This document shows, piece after piece, positions 34,131-47,359 of a stretch of 64,000 bases of DNA. The stretch covers positions 29,898,929-29,962,928 of the forward strand of contig QVOM02000029.1 of assembly GCA_003586115.2 (NCBI GenBank). The letters are read 5' to 3'. Each line of letters starts with the position of its first letter. Within the stretch, counting starts at the first letter, position 1. The translations under genes were made by a program, and so were the position numbers. Below the pieces are notes generated by a model. It made no database searches and had not been told where the DNA came from. It saw nothing but the letters and a program-made list of their open reading frames with translations. This stretch comes from Salvator merianae. Taxonomy: Eukaryota; Chordata; Lepidosauria; Squamata; Teiidae.

Positions 34131-35764
34131 CTGATTGTTTATGAGAAATAAAAGAAGGCTGGCGAGCTTTCTCCTTTCACCATCCCCCGGCCTTTCTTGG
34201 GTTGCTTTCTCTAATTTTTCTTCAGAGAGGGAGGGGGGAGAAGAGGAAGACATCCGTCCGACAAACGAAAGCCCACAGCAGCCTCTGATGATCGCTGATA
34301 GCCTGACGTTTTAAATCAACAGGGCTGAAGCGTTCGACGTTTCGTTTTAAAAAATCGGACAAGGAAATCGGCCCCAGCTGTTTTGTCTCTTTGTTGTGTT
34401 TGCCCTTCTCACCCACACACATAGCACTTGCACGGATTTCAGGGGTGAATGTGCCTTGCGGGGTTATGGGGTGGAGTTTGTAACTGAACTTCACGCCTCA
34501 AAATAATTTTGGCTCTATAGGGCATCCAGTACGCAGATGTTCTCGAAACAGGTGGGGCCTGGCTACTCTGGCTGTTCATGTTCTCCTTTTCATAGGAGTC
34601 TATATGAGATGTAAACATGAAATGATTAGAGCTATGGTAACGGGAATTTAGGCCCTAGCCTAACAATATGCTTCTAAGAGTCTCAGTGCATTCAAGTAAA
34701 CTAGTGTTCTTTGTCCCTGTGTTCCCTATTACGTATTGGTGCCTTTAATATGAGCAATCCTATAAAAGGAAAGCAATGTTGAACTCTTTTTCTTAAATTA
34801 GTGACCCCAAACAATCTGTGTCTTGAAGCATCACTGGTTTGTCTTTTTGATTTTTTTTTTTAAAGAAGCAAGTGTCATTTTCTTATTCCATAGTTTATCC
34901 TAGTATTCATTCCAGAGATGACCCTAACTTGTGAGGTTCAGTTACATGTTTTCTTTTGAGCAAGTTATTTGCTTCAGCAGTGGGAAATACATTATTGATG
35001 TAATGGGACCTTTCTCGTAAGAGCAGAAGTGGCATCAGCATTTTCTTTGTACGGGATACAATGGAGAGGGCTGTTATAATACTGGAATCATTATGCATTG
35101 GGAACCAGCCTGATTTTGTACAAATGGAGCAATGCACAAGAAGACTTAGTTAATAATATGAGAATAATAGGTAGTAATTATTGTCATTCAACAGGTAAAG
35201 TAAAGCCCTTGCAATACCAGGAGTTCAGCTTCTTTGGAGGGATTGGTTTTCATGGCCAGCAATCAAGCGGGAGCATGGAAATATTTTTTCAAAGTTTTTT
35301 CCAATTTTCTCCCTGTTTATATATGGTAATCTGATGCAATCTGAATTGTAAAGCAGATCCGAAGTTTCAGCTGGATCAATAAGCTGGGGCTGGATATTGC
35401 TGGTTGATGAAAGTTGGGTTGGGAGCAGCTTTTTCAAATTAAGGGACCTTTGATTGGACTCTGTCCCCCAGATCGACTCTATGAGCAGAACTCCTGTTTC
35501 CTAACCAGTCTTGCTTGTAAGAGACCAGCAGTTAAGTTGCATACACTGATGTCAGAATCAGCATCCTAGGCTCAAAGTCAGGAACAAGTCAGAATATAAC
35601 TTCAGCATGTTCTCTAACTTTATTTTGATAACAAAATAAAAAGATTATAGACAAGCATTAATCTAGCATATGTAGCATCTCAGTTCAGTTCTATTTCCTT
35701 CGCCATCCAGAATAACACACCTCAAGGTTTTCATAACAACCTGTGTTCCTAGGCATTATCTGCA
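34131..35764. other. Intron 1, proximal unique part
   Basis: Mostly unique-looking sequence downstream of the CpG island, with CpG density falling quickly after about 34150. No exon or repeat recognised. Confidence 0.5.
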
Positions 35765-35880
35765 TATCAAGCTAACCACCAACTAGAGGAAACATTGGTT
35801 CTGTGAGAAAAGCAAGCAGGCATGGCTGTGATTATAAAACAGACAAAGATGGCAGTACAGTTGACATGGTTCTGACAATT
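35765..35880 (+). repeat. Unclassified repeat U2, copy 3 (empty site for a MITE)
   Basis: Contains GCTAACCACCAACTAG, GAAACATTGG, GAGAAAAGCAAGCAGGCATG and ACAGACAAAGATGGCAGTACAG. It is the uninterrupted counterpart of the stretch at 27470-27790. Upstream sequence to about 35560 may belong to the same element. Confidence 0.7.
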
Positions 35881-37372
35881 CTATATGGCCCGATCTTCCA
35901 GATAAAGTGCCAGTACTGGAAGTCAGGACATCCAAACAATCCCTCATGCCAGTTCTGCTGAAGGAGATGGCCCAAGAGCACTTACTCCCAGATTATGAAA
36001 GGCTACCTTTTCAGAGAAAGGAGCAGGAGGATACTGCATCTGGATCCTGGTCATTTGCTTCCCCACATCTGAACACTTCTCTTTTCATTGTTTAAAAAAG
36101 TGAATTCTGCTTTGTTGCTATACCACTTAGTATGTTGTTTATGATTTAATAAAGCTTTTATATTAACAGTATTCTTAAAACTGTAATTTTTATTTTGATC
36201 CATGTATCTGCTCATAGACAACCTAGTATCAATAAAATAATGGATTTCAGGTCCTCTGTACATGTGCAAGGACACCAAACAAAATCACTTGCTTGAAGCT
36301 AAGGACCATAAACCAACTCATTTTTGTGTATCCTGTCTAGCTGCTAAAGCACAAAGAACTTGTAGAAGTATTAGGATTACTATTGTATTAGGCAAATGTG
36401 TTTCTCCATAAAATAAAAAGTGAATATTCGTGATGACTGCCTGATAGCTATAAATAATCATCATAACACTTCACTGTATTCCTTTTACATTGAAAACAGA
36501 CTAAAGTTGTCTTTGTATAGCATAATAGTTCCATTCTGTGAGATGGAGGGTTCCATAAATTGCAGGTTTTCCATTGTCAGAAATTATTTGAATAACATGA
36601 TTTGTACAGTTTTATTTTGCATTATGCAAGTGATGGTTGCATTTAAACAACCATGCTTGTTCTGAGTGAGGGATGACTGTGTACAGTCCACTTATACAAT
36701 ACAAGATGAAAATTAAGTTTTAAATAGTGAAACTATTACTGTGGCAAATTATAATTTCATTTGGTTTGCATTTTGTAAAAGTGATTTTTTTTAAAAAAAA
36801 AGTATGTAATTTTATCCAGACCATAAGCCCTAACATACATGTATATGTGAAGAAGGGCTACACTGTATATTTGGTAGTTGAACTTTTCCTATGTTGCTCA
36901 GATCCATGACAGTATGGGAGAATGAGAATGTGATTTGGGTTCACATATCTTGAGATTACGCATATATTCATGCTATAGATTTAATATTAATTGGCCTGTG
37001 GCACACAATGGGTATCGCTCAGAATGCAGAAGTGGAATCATTCCATCTTACTTCTGCATCCTCCCAGTCAGTAAGACTTCTTTGGTGTTCCATTGATTGT
37101 CACATGTTGCCTTCAATTCCCATAGCAGACTACTGAACTCAGAAACAATGGCTTTTATTATTATTAAACATCCTTAGATAATAGTGTTACACGTGCACTA
37201 GGATTACTTCAGTGGTTTAGATTCTAATCTTGTAAAAACTGACTTTTATTATCCAGATATCTGAGTTTTGAGGGTGTTAGCTCTAACTTATTAGCTACTG
37301 CTGCTTCCAAGGGAACTATCAATAACGGCCTTTCTCCAGGAAAGAGGCTTCAAGGATCTTTTAACCGTTTTA
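35881..37372. other. Intronic DNA without recognised elements
   Basis: AT-rich. A small perfect 10-bp hairpin arm pair (37024-37033 and 37050-37059, ATGCAGAAGT/ACTTCTGCAT) is the only structure noticed. Confidence 0.5.
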
Positions 37373-37532
37373 GACCCTTGCCATACTAAGCCTTATAGGG
37401 GACTGCCATCTGCATGCTAGGGTAGACTATAGCAGCCCCCCACCCTGAGATCTGCTGTGGTCTGCACTAGCATGTGTATGGCTGGTTCCTATTGTGGGAT
37501 ATATCCTGAAATAAGGCACAGTGTGGAAAAGT
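37373..37532. mobile_element. Family-B MITE, decayed copy (about 160 bp)
   Basis: The interior matches the family well (GCCATCTGCATGCTAG, CTGCACTAGCATGTGTATGGCTGG, TGGGATATATCCTGAAATAAGG), but both ends are mutated (GACCCTTGCCATAC and CAGTGTGGAAAAGTTAC). Older than the other copies. Confidence 0.65.
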
Positions 37533-38859
37533 TACTTTTTCCATGTGCCCCCAAGCTGAATCTTGTAGTTGTATAATTCTAGCTTTATTTTTGCTTTTGA
37601 GTAGGCTTTGCTTTGTGATCTTCTAAACCTCAGGGGTAACGCTGGCCTTCCTAGATTTTGTAAAATAAAAGATATCCTTGGCTTGATGACTACAAAAAGT
37701 GCTTCTATCTCAGAGTTTAAAATATTTCCATAAGAAAAGAACAGCAGCACATTTTTTTTACATATATTACTAGTACATGATACATGATAACAAAGTCAAT
37801 TGTTCTCTTCAAATATGATGGGTAAATGAATTGCAGTATCATGGCAGTTGATATAGTTGTTAGCAGCAAGACTTACTGAATCTATTAGTACTGTAGAATT
37901 CCAAAATTTGCAAGAAGTAGGCAGGAGGGTGTTTGGCCACCTCTAAATCTTCTATAATGACAGGGCTCTATGTTCAGTAGGGCGCTGTAAAACTGAAACA
38001 CACAGTTTGAAAGAAATTGTGCTGACAAGCATTATTTGCTGGCATTAGACAACCAGTTTGACTATTTTTGAACAGAGCATATGCCAGCACTCATTTTTAA
38101 CAACATCTACTGCCAGCAAGAAATGCTTGCCAGAGCTTTTGTTTTCTAAGCTAAGCATTAGTTTTGCTTTTACAGAGCTCATTTGAACACATAGTCCTAT
38201 CTTTAAAGAGTGGTTTGGAAGGGCGACAAACCCCTTTTTTGCACATACTTTATAAGAAGTAATTCTGTAATCGCAACCATGCATGCTCAGAAGTACGTCT
38301 TAATTGTGCTTACAGAAAGAAAAGGAAGACCAGGAAGACCTTTGTTGTATAATATTGCTATTCTGAAAGGCCTCAACAAGGCTGGTATAAAAGACTTCAT
38401 TCTAACAACTAATCTAGTTTGGCAGGATTTAACCAACTGGTCATTATATCTCTATGACAAAATCAGGAGAAACCTGGATTTAAAGAAAGTTATTGTTTTT
38501 TAAAGTCAGCATTAATTAAAATGCACTTTTGGTTGTAGATTTGATAAGTGTACTATGATTATTTTACGTAAAACAGCAACAAAAAGTCAGGATAAGGCTG
38601 TAGAAGAAGTTTTAAAGTATACCGCATCATGGTGTTCGATATTGCTAGTGGAACATGCATATGTATCTACTAATAGGTGGTTTGAAATTTTACTGTCCTC
38701 TGAAGTCTAGAGGCAACTGGAACATCTAAATTTTTTTACTATTCTCTAAAATAAAATCACAAATGTACATAAAATACAATCTTCAGTATAATATTTGAGC
38801 CCAATCCATTTGAGACCCAACTAGGAAACCATGCACTTAACCAGGCCTGAAAAGAAAGT
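37533..38859. other. Intronic DNA; weak LINE-like frame at 38285-38500
   Basis: One plus-strand frame contains ERKGRPGRP...NI...LKGLNKAGI...LVWQDLTNW, loosely like the GRPK..W.DNI segment near the C-terminus of some LINE ORF2 proteins. The match is too weak to name a family. Nothing else is recognised. Confidence 0.3.
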
Positions 38860-40620
38860 TTGCTAACTTTTTTTGTTTGGTTGGTTGTTTGCTAAGGTGT
38901 TTGGTTGGTTGTTTTGTAATTCTGTATTCTCCTTTATGTCTATTATACAATCTAGTAGATGGTTATGGGTGGTTTCATAATACCTTTTCAAGAACCTAGG
39001 ATAATCAGATGTTAGCTCAGAATCCCTATAGTGCTTCCTTTTGTGACTGGTAGATAATGACTCCATCAATGCCCAAGAAATTAAGGTTTCACTCCAGTTC
39101 TTTTGAAACTTCATCAAAGATACCAATTACTACTGGCACAACTCTCACCTTCCTTTGCCGTAGATGCTCAGTTTCATTTTACAGGTCTTTGTATAACTTC
39201 TTCCAGACATTTCCCTCAAATTTCCTATCATACTCCTCACAAGGGTTTATTGAGCATTATAAGTTTGTGCTGTCATCTTGTAGCTGCAGGTTAGGTGTTT
39301 CACCATTTCCTCAGCCTTTTTTGCATAAGTGGCTTTTGTTGTCTTTATGTGACTTTTCATCTTCTGTTTTAGTGAATCTAGCTGTGCTTGGGTGCTGTCT
39401 GTCCCTCAGGTCTTTCCAAAACAATTCCTTCTTTATTTAATAGTGTGGTATGATTCACATTGTCTTTGTTAGTAGTCAGATAAAACAGCAGCTGGTTTGT
39501 CTGAAAATGGACATTTTGCCTATATTGCACAACATGGGATTCATATTGAATAATTTTGATGTTTCTGTGATTTGCTGCTTGAAAGATTCTTTGATTTTTC
39601 TTGACTCAAGATGTTTTGTTTTTTCTAAGTATTCTTTACTCTTTTCATTTTTCAACTTCTCTTTCATAGCCTTCAGTTTTCTGGTACTAAATATTTTAAT
39701 CTTGTTATTCAGTCTAGTCTTCCATTTTTGGTTATATACTTACTTGTTTTCTGTCAAGTGTACTTATTTGATAGCAGGTTCTTTTGTAATTGTGACTGCT
39801 GCACTGTACGTAAACTTATTGGTTTTCTATAAGGATGTGGACCTAATCTGTGCTTCTGCTCTGCTGAGATCTTTTAATGCTTGTACAAGGTCCTTCCTAG
39901 TGACCATCTTCAGTACAGGCAGTTGGTGCTCCTTTTTTTTCCTTTGTGTATTTAATAATCTTGTGTTTCAGACATTTTATCTTTCAGGCAGTTGTTGGCT
40001 ATACAATGTTAATGATCTTGACTGAGAGTTGTGGGCCTTTGTTCATGTGCAACCGGGCTGTTATTTTGTCATCTGCTGCTTCTCTAAGTGCTACCTGGTT
40101 AATTTTATTCAGATTTGCTGTTTGGCTGAAGTTCCTCCAGTTCTATATTAGTAAAAACCTTGCTTATGGTTATGAGGCAATGCTGGTTTGCTAGTCATTG
40201 TTCAGTGATTCCTGAGCCTAGATGTTTTTCTTGCCAAATTTCATACATTTTCTGGTATGCGTGTTTTGATACGTTTGATTTGAAATAACAGTTCTTAACA
40301 TCTTGATTTTATGCAGTCATATACTTCGGTGGTTGAATTTACTTTTTCAGTAGCCTTTTTGTCTTCAGCCCTAGGTGCTCAGCTGAAGATCCAAAGTCCT
40401 ATAACCCACTTATCACCAGGTACCCTTACACATGACACAGTCTTTGTTGACCAGAGCAATGGCTGATTTAGTATAGGATTCATTTTTGTGGTTCTCACTG
40501 TATTTATTGGTTTGGGGACACGTTTTGACTGGGCCCTCAGCAGAGACCTGCCTGATTTTGGTGTCCCTCCAGCATAGCCCTCTGTATTATTGTAGCACAC
40601 GAGCTCCACACCCACTCCAA
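38860..40620 (-). mobile_element. R4-like non-LTR retrotransposon remnant
   Basis: Minus-strand frames include KWKTRLNNKIKIFSTRKLK (about 39730), the basic coiled segment before RT, and near the 3' end RVVPVVIGIFDEVSKELE (about 39095-39165), which matches the VVPVVIGALG...K.LE motif ending R4-type ORFs. The RT core between them is not found, so a large internal deletion is likely. The 3' tail carries CAACCAAAC repeats at 38870-38915. The clade name rests on recalled motif similarity. Confidence 0.55.
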
Positions 40621-40639
40621 GACAGTGTCCATTGGTGAC

Positions 40640-40720
40640 ATTAATAATAATAATTAAATAATAATAGTAATAGTAGTAATTAGTAGTAGTAGTAGTGGTA
40701 ATAATAATAATAATAATATA
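40640..40720. repeat. (TAA)n/(TAG)n microsatellite
   Basis: Interrupted trinucleotide repeats TAA, TAG and TAATAG over about 80 bases. Confidence 0.85.
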
Positions 40721-42074
40721 CTAAACTCTATGGAGCAGGCATTATATTACAGTAACAAATTAGTTAAATCCTAGCTAAAGTACTTTGTTAATATGCAGAT
40801 AAAATAATTTTTGATCCATTTCTTGAACTTGTTTAAATAATACATTTTATTGTCTGAGTCTGAAAGGTATAATCACCGCTTTCTACTGTTTAGGCACCCA
40901 GAGGGGGGTATTTTTAAATAATGTGAAGGCTTGTTCCTATTTTCTAACTATTTTTTTAAACACTGCATTTTTGCTTTTCTCTTTACCTTCTCTTCCACCA
41001 TGACAGTGTGCTACTTGTTTCTTAATATAACATCCTTTAGAAAATACACTTTTCTGAACACTTTTGTGTGAAATAATCATTCCATCTGGATTATTTGAAA
41101 GGCTTACTTTCATATTTTGTTGGTGCTTGTTAGTGGTCTTAATTACTAGAATTTCTAACATGGCTACTAGAATTAGGTTTTTTAATACAACATTCTTTTT
41201 ATTATATGGTATGTTGCTGCCTTGTGTAGGCTGTGCCCCAAAAGGCAGCATACATAGTACATTAATTTTTTTTTTTGGAGATTCCAAGGTATACTTGCAT
41301 TACAAAGTTTACCAGTTATTTTCTAGGCATTGTCTAGCATTTTCATAGTTAAGGTCTATAAACCTTGGCTTTTTCTGTGGCAGACCCATATACCATTTGT
41401 ATATGTTAGGATTGCTAGACTATTAATGTAGGTCTAATCTCTCAGCCTTCCTTGGAGTTAACCTGTGATACCAGCTTTTTGTAACAGCTATATAATTATT
41501 AAAATTCCATTTATTTTTCATAGCTGGGAGGCTCTTCTAGCTTCTGAAACGGGACGACTTCCAAGATTTCTTCTGCTTTTGGCTTCATAGCTTCTCCAGT
41601 GTAGGTTTGCTTAAACTCTTATCAAAATCACAATCTTCAGAGCATTTTATAAATGTTTGTAATGCAAAATTCCATGGAATTTACTAAATTAAATAGAAAT
41701 CACTTAAATTTCTGTGTTATCTATTTAATGTACCAACCTATAACTTGTTGTAGTCTTGCAGAAATGACCATCTGTGGCTTCTCAGGAAATCTTTTAAACA
41801 TAAATTTTTGCTGAATGAAAATCAGTGTGATATTGGAAGAATCAATGTTTTATGGTTCTAAAACCTGTAGCTATGAGTCCTAACCCTTAATGTATGCCAG
41901 TTATGGGGAAAGAGATTGAAGAAAAATTTATCAGCAGCTGATATACAATGCTAAGTTTTGCCAGGTAATCCAATATGGAAGAGAATACAAACATATGCTG
42001 AATTTATCGCTGTTTCAAAGGATAGATAGATAACAACAGAAAAGTTGTTAAGATAAAAATATACACCCGTAAAG
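40721..42074. other. Intronic DNA without recognised elements
   Basis: T-rich sequence with chance frames only. Confidence 0.5.
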
Positions 42075-43465
42075 GAGCAAGCATTGCTGAACTAAAATTA
42101 GTATAACTTCTGCAAAAGTAAATCATGCCTTACAAACTTGTTAGAATTCTTTGAGAGTATTAATAAACATGTGGATAAAGGTGATCCAGTTGACATTGTC
42201 TGTCTGGACTTTCAGAAGGCTTTTGGCAAAATCTCTCATCGAAAGCTTCTGAATGAATTCATCAGTCATGTAAAAAGAGGACAGGTCCTGTCCTGGATTG
42301 GTAACTGGCTGAAGGACAGCAAATAGGGTAATAATAAATGGACAGTTCTCAGAATGGAGAGTGGAAAGTGGAGAGAGGTGATAAGTGGGGTCCCCCAAGG
42401 TTTAGTATTGGGATCTGTGCTTTCTAACTTATTCATACATGATCTAGGAGTGAGTAGTGAAACAGCAAAGTTTGCTGATGGTACTAAATTGTTCAGGGTA
42501 GTAAAAACTGAGAGAGATTGTGAAGAGTTCCAGAGGAATCTCTTGACATTGCATGAGTGGCAACAAGGTGGCAAAGGCACTTCAATCTTAGCAAGTGTGA
42601 AGTAATGCGCTTTGGGACAAAGAACCCCAGTTACACCTATAAACTGATGGGTACTGAGCTTTCTGTGACAGAAAAGGAAAGGGATCTTGGGGTTCTGGTG
42701 GACAGCTTAATGAAGTGTGCAGCAGCAGTGAAAAAAGCAAATTCAATGCTAAGGGTAATTAGGAAGAGAATAGAAATTAAATCTACAAGCATCTATGCTG
42801 TATAAATCTGTGCTGAGACCACATTTGGAATCTTGTGTTCAATTCTGGTCACCATACCAGAAAGGAAATTGTGGAACTGAAAAAAAGTACAGAAAATGGC
42901 GACCAATATGATCAAGGGGAAAACCTCCTCTCCGTACTCAGGCTGCAACATCAAGGCCTTTTCAGCCTTGAAATACATTGTTCAAGATGTGACCTGCTTG
43001 AAATATATAAAATCATTTATAGTGTAGAAAAGGAGCATAGATAAAAAATATTTTTTCTTCTGCACAGTACTAGAACTAAGGGGCACTTTATGAAGCTGAT
43101 GGACAGGAGAGTTAGGATTGATGTTTTTCACCCAGAGAGTCGTCAGTCTGTGGAATTTACTACCAGAAAAGGTGGGGACAACAGTTAGCGTGGATGGCTT
43201 TAAGAAGGGGTTAGACAAATTCGTGGAGGACAGGTATATCAATGGCTTTTCGAATTGTTGTCTAGATACTGCCTCCAGGATGGAGAGACAGGCAGGATGC
43301 CTCTAAACATCATTCGCATGTAATCGATAACTGGTGATGGTTTTGTGTTGTCTTCTGCTTGAGAGTGCCTAGAAGCAATTGGTATGCCACTGTGTGAGAC
43401 AGGATGCTGGACTAGGTGGGTTGTGGCCTAATCCAGGCGGACTCTTCTTATGTTCTTATTTTAGA
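42075..43465 (+). mobile_element. CR1-group LINE, RT to 3' end
   Basis: A nearly continuous series of frames: CLTNLLEFFESINKHVDKG, VDIVCLDFQKAFGKI (RT motif A), SGVPQGLVLGSVL (motif B), AKFADGTKL (motif C, FADDTKL with one catalytic Asp replaced by Gly), KCEVMRFGTKNPSYTYKL, ERDLGVLVDS, VVSLWNLLPEKV. The 3' part has GACAGGATGCTGGACTAGG and ends in CTTCTTATGTTCTTA. Frameshifts and stops separate the blocks. The same family gives the fragment at 3985-4137. It lies in the intron in sense orientation with the host gene. Confidence 0.8.
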
Positions 43466-43569
43466 TATAAATAGATCTTAATTGTAAATGCATAGTTTCC
43501 TCTGAATGTAACCCTGCCAGACTGGATGAAAGAGAGGATTATATTTTAAATATGTTTTAGTGCTTTGTA

Positions 43570-43655
43570 CTTTTATTGTTGGTCTGGAACCTTTGGGTGA
43601 AGGGCAGGATAACAAATGTAATAAATAATAATGATAATAACAATAACAATAATAT
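43570..43655 (+). mobile_element. L2-like LINE 3' tail
   Basis: GGTCTGGAACCTTTGGGTGAAGGGCAGGATAACAAATG followed by AATAAATAATAATGAT repeats. Tail only. Confidence 0.6.
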
Positions 43656-46259
43656 TGTTACTTCTGTATAAATTAGGTTTAGGATATAAGATATTAGGTG
43701 TTATTTATTTTATTTTAGTTGTATGAGTAGCTTATTTAGTGTTATCTAATCTTATTGTAATATTGTAGTGATGTAATTATTTTACTTAAATAAATAAACT
43801 GTCTACAACATTTAATGTTATCCTGCTTTACCACATTCTCTGTAGGGCACTTGTTGCCAAATAATCTGTCAACAACTTAAACAACATTTCGATGCTTCCA
43901 CTCATTTTATAAAATAAAAAACAATAATAAAACATAATAAAAGAACAAAATCAACCTCAACCGAATAAAATATCATGTTAAACTTTGATCCACAGGAAGT
44001 ATCAGCTTTATTGCATAATTTGAGCGGTGATACGCAGTGCACCCATAATGCAGACTTTCCTCATGTTTCTTGCTTCATGCTTTTCCCAGCACCTTTTCCT
44101 ATCCTTTTTTCATTACAAATTATTTCTTGTGAGTGGCAAGGAATTCTTAACAACGATTTTGTAACAAGCAAGCATGCAAGCAAGCTCCAACATCAGTTTG
44201 TTAATCTAGAAAGCTTTAATTTATGGAATAGCAAACATCAGTCTTAAGAACATTTATTAACTAAAGCACCTTTCATCTGGTTTATGATGCTAAGTTTAAA
44301 TTAACTTCTAAGGTGGGTCCCTTAGTTTTTATAGTTCCAACAGCAGCAAAAAACAATCGGAAGAGTCTTTCAGGAAAGTGCATTTGCTGCATTTGAATGG
44401 CTGTATCTCGGGGTGATAGGCAGAAGGATAAGCAGAGGTAAGCTCTGTAGGTGTGCTTGCCATTTCTTTGCACCTTTCTTCACTTTTTAGTAAACTTTTA
44501 AGTTACCTGTAATTTCCTGTTTTATGCTGAGAAACTGTAGCTCCTGCTTCCTGAACAAGTCTAGGTAGCCAAAATATGGCTTCATATGATTCAGATCATA
44601 TTGCTTCTAATATGATTTGGATCATTAGAAATGATAGGGGAAGACTTAATTAGCTTGTGTGGAAGGAAGAGTTGAGAAGCTGCATGCACACATGAGTCTC
44701 TCATTCATACCAAAGCTTGTTGACCTAACCATCCAAACTAGTTCACTCTTTCAGCTCCAGGTGCCTTAGATGCTGGAGAAAGAAGATCTGGCATAGTTGG
44801 TACCTGTACTCACAGGGTTGTCTTGGCACTTGTATTCCATTTTGTAAATTATTCCATTACTTCTCTGATGTGAAAGGACTCGGTTTATTGCATGTACCGT
44901 AGTGTGACCCTTTCCCCACTTTCTGATTAGAAGATTTGAAAACTCCTTCATTCAGTGAATAGCTTGGCTTGTTCTAAAATATTTCAGACAAGGGTGTGAA
45001 CTTAGTTAAAACTTTGGTAGAAACTGTTCACATTTTGAGTGACCAGATCTTTGTTGACCTATTCTGACAAAATGCAAGTACTAGGGGAATTCTGGAACTG
45101 TTTCTTTTAGTGAATGTAATAGATCTGTATGGTATTTGAAGCAGTAGCCCATCTCAGTGGAGAAGAACTACTTTGCAAAATGTTATCTGTGGAGGATAAC
45201 TGTTTTTACCGGAGTCCTTAAATGTTTTTAAGGTACCCAAAGTTCCCATTGACTTCAGCTGTAGGGGATAAAAGGTACAAAGTTTATGTATCCTCTGAAA
45301 TGTTCCCATAAAAATCTTAAGTATAATACTTAAAATAATACTTTATAATATTTTACTGATTTAAAACTACTGCAGAAAAGTATTGCATAGTCAGATATGC
45401 CCTGAACTGGTCTTACTGAACTAGAACAAGCATCATACTGGCCAAACATTTGTTGATATGTGCCTGAGAGAGTGCCTTAGGATTTTCTCCATTCAAAAGC
45501 AGTTCTAAAGTATTGTCTGTTTGATTATAAACTGAATTGTTTAAAAAGTCATATGTCTTTAGACTCTTTTTATGCATCACAGATAGCTACTGGCAAAACT
45601 ATCAGCATGTCTTTTATTTTAAACATTTTTGTCTTGCTTTTCTTGAAAAATAACAAGTTACTTAGAATTAATTATTTTCTGGATGCTCTCTGACGCTCCA
45701 TCCTAATCCAGTTCCATTGGGAGAAGCAGGCAACATAGAGCTGAGGAGATCTGTTTTGCCCTTCCATAGGCTGCAGAAGCCAAATTCTGGTGATGGACTG
45801 AAAATTTTGAATCTTCATTTGGCCTGGAGGAGAGGCAACCAACAAAGGATTTGGTTATTTATGCATCCTCCAAGGACTTTTTATCACTCTTAAAATTAGG
45901 TTGCTGCTGGGAGAGAACACTGTAGATGCAGCCTTTCAGTAATATACTTTTTGCATATATAAGATTTATACGTAACCATGTCTACAAGCAATATTTATTA
46001 GAAATAAAACTAAATATATTTCTGTTGATAGTGGCAAAGATAGAGACATATTCACAGTTACATTAATGAGAATGATGATAAGAGATGAAAACTGGAATAC
46101 AGAAATATGCTAGCAAAGGTTTTGGTGAAATGTGGAAGAATTCTGAGAAAATGACTTAATATTCAGAGAGGAATGCAAAAATAATAATTAAAAAAAATCC
46201 CCTTTAAACAGGCCAACATATGTACTGAAGTCTGTCTATGTCTGTACTGGCCTTCAATT
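43656..46259. other. Intronic DNA without recognised elements
   Basis: AT-rich. A local near-duplication near 44587-44633 (ATATGATTCAGATCAT and ATATGATTTGGATCAT) is the only feature noticed. Confidence 0.5.
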
Positions 46260-46262
46260 CAA

Positions 46263-46386
46263 GGCCCTTTTCGCATTTGACCTTATTTTAGTTTATATCC
46301 CGGAATTGGGGCCTGCCATCCTCATGCAGATTATAGGCCCTTATTCTGGGATATAATGTGGAATATGGCCCAATGCAGAAAGGGCC
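46263..46386. mobile_element. Family-B MITE, internally deleted (124 bp)
   Basis: Ends GGCCCTTTTCGCATTTG and CAATGCAGAAAGGGCC, with GGGATATAATGTGGAATA inside. The central third of the family is missing. Flanks CAA and CTA differ at one of three positions. Confidence 0.75.
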
Positions 46387-46389
46387 CTA

Positions 46390-47359
46390 GCTGATATGAA
46401 TAGGACCTCTTAGAGTAATGATAGAATCAATCCTTATTCTCTTTTGTGGCTGGAGAATCCTTTCCAAATTATCTTCCTTTTCTCTTTACTTTTGAATGTC
46501 CAACTTTTCCTTTTTAAAGAGAGCAAATGTAATTAAAATCAACCTGTTGGGCAAAAGTAAACCTAAACATGGAGGTGGGTGAAGGTTATGACACAGGACA
46601 ATTTGTAGTTTGCTTAGCTATTCAATAAAATGTTTTTGTTCACAAATATATTTCTGCATGTATGGTTGTAGAGCAGTCCAGACATCTTGAAAACTGGGAA
46701 CTATTTATTTTAATGTTCTAATCTTAGTGGGAAAGGATGTTTAAATAGGGTAGATATATATTCCAAAGCAGAAAATTTTGAAGTAGAACTGTCATATTGC
46801 AGATTTCAATTCCCCATATCCATTTTTGTCCCTGTCTATTGTCAGACATTATCAGTTGTTATTGCAGAATAAAACATGTGAAAGGATATGCAATAATTTT
46901 CATTCCCTTGGTAAAGGACAGCTGGAGAGTACTTGATGATGAAACTCTTAATTGATAAGCAATGATTCCCAGATTTTTCACTAAGATCCATCCCTGCACT
47001 CATGGTCAAAACTGGATATAAGTAGATACATGCTGGTTTGACGTAAAGGAGATATGGTAGAAAGCTTAGAAGACTTGTCTTATACTTGATCTTGCATAGA
47101 AGGTAGTTTTTTATTATTATTATTTGCTGCATATTTATCACATTCTTAAACCTCCAGGAAAGGTGCTTTGAATATATTGAACAGGAGAGGAAAAGTTGGT
47201 TTGGATGCAGAACTAAGGAAGCATCCTGTTACCCAAAGTAAAGCAGCCTCAGCTGTGCCTAAACGGAATGTTGTTTGGAATTCTCCTATGAACTAGAAAC
47301 TGAACGTCTGCTCTCAAGTAGCAAACTAGCTCTAGAGTCTAGGTTTTAACAACTTTTTA
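46390..47359. other. Intronic DNA without recognised elements
   Basis: AT-rich; no repeat ends or splice-bounded frame seen. Confidence 0.5.

Noticed and set aside
37024..37059. Perfect 10-bp hairpin arms as a microRNA precursor
   Set aside because: Arms are too short for a pre-miRNA and no longer pairing extends them.
39450..40025. A 191-residue plus-strand frame with many hydrophobic residues, like a membrane protein
   Set aside because: It is the complement of an A-rich R4-like LINE on the minus strand. T-rich DNA gives Phe/Leu/Ile-rich translations, and no splice sites or signal support a gene.
42138..43306. A host reverse-transcriptase gene
   Set aside because: The frames are broken, the catalytic box is mutated, and the tail matches a dispersed LINE 3' end.
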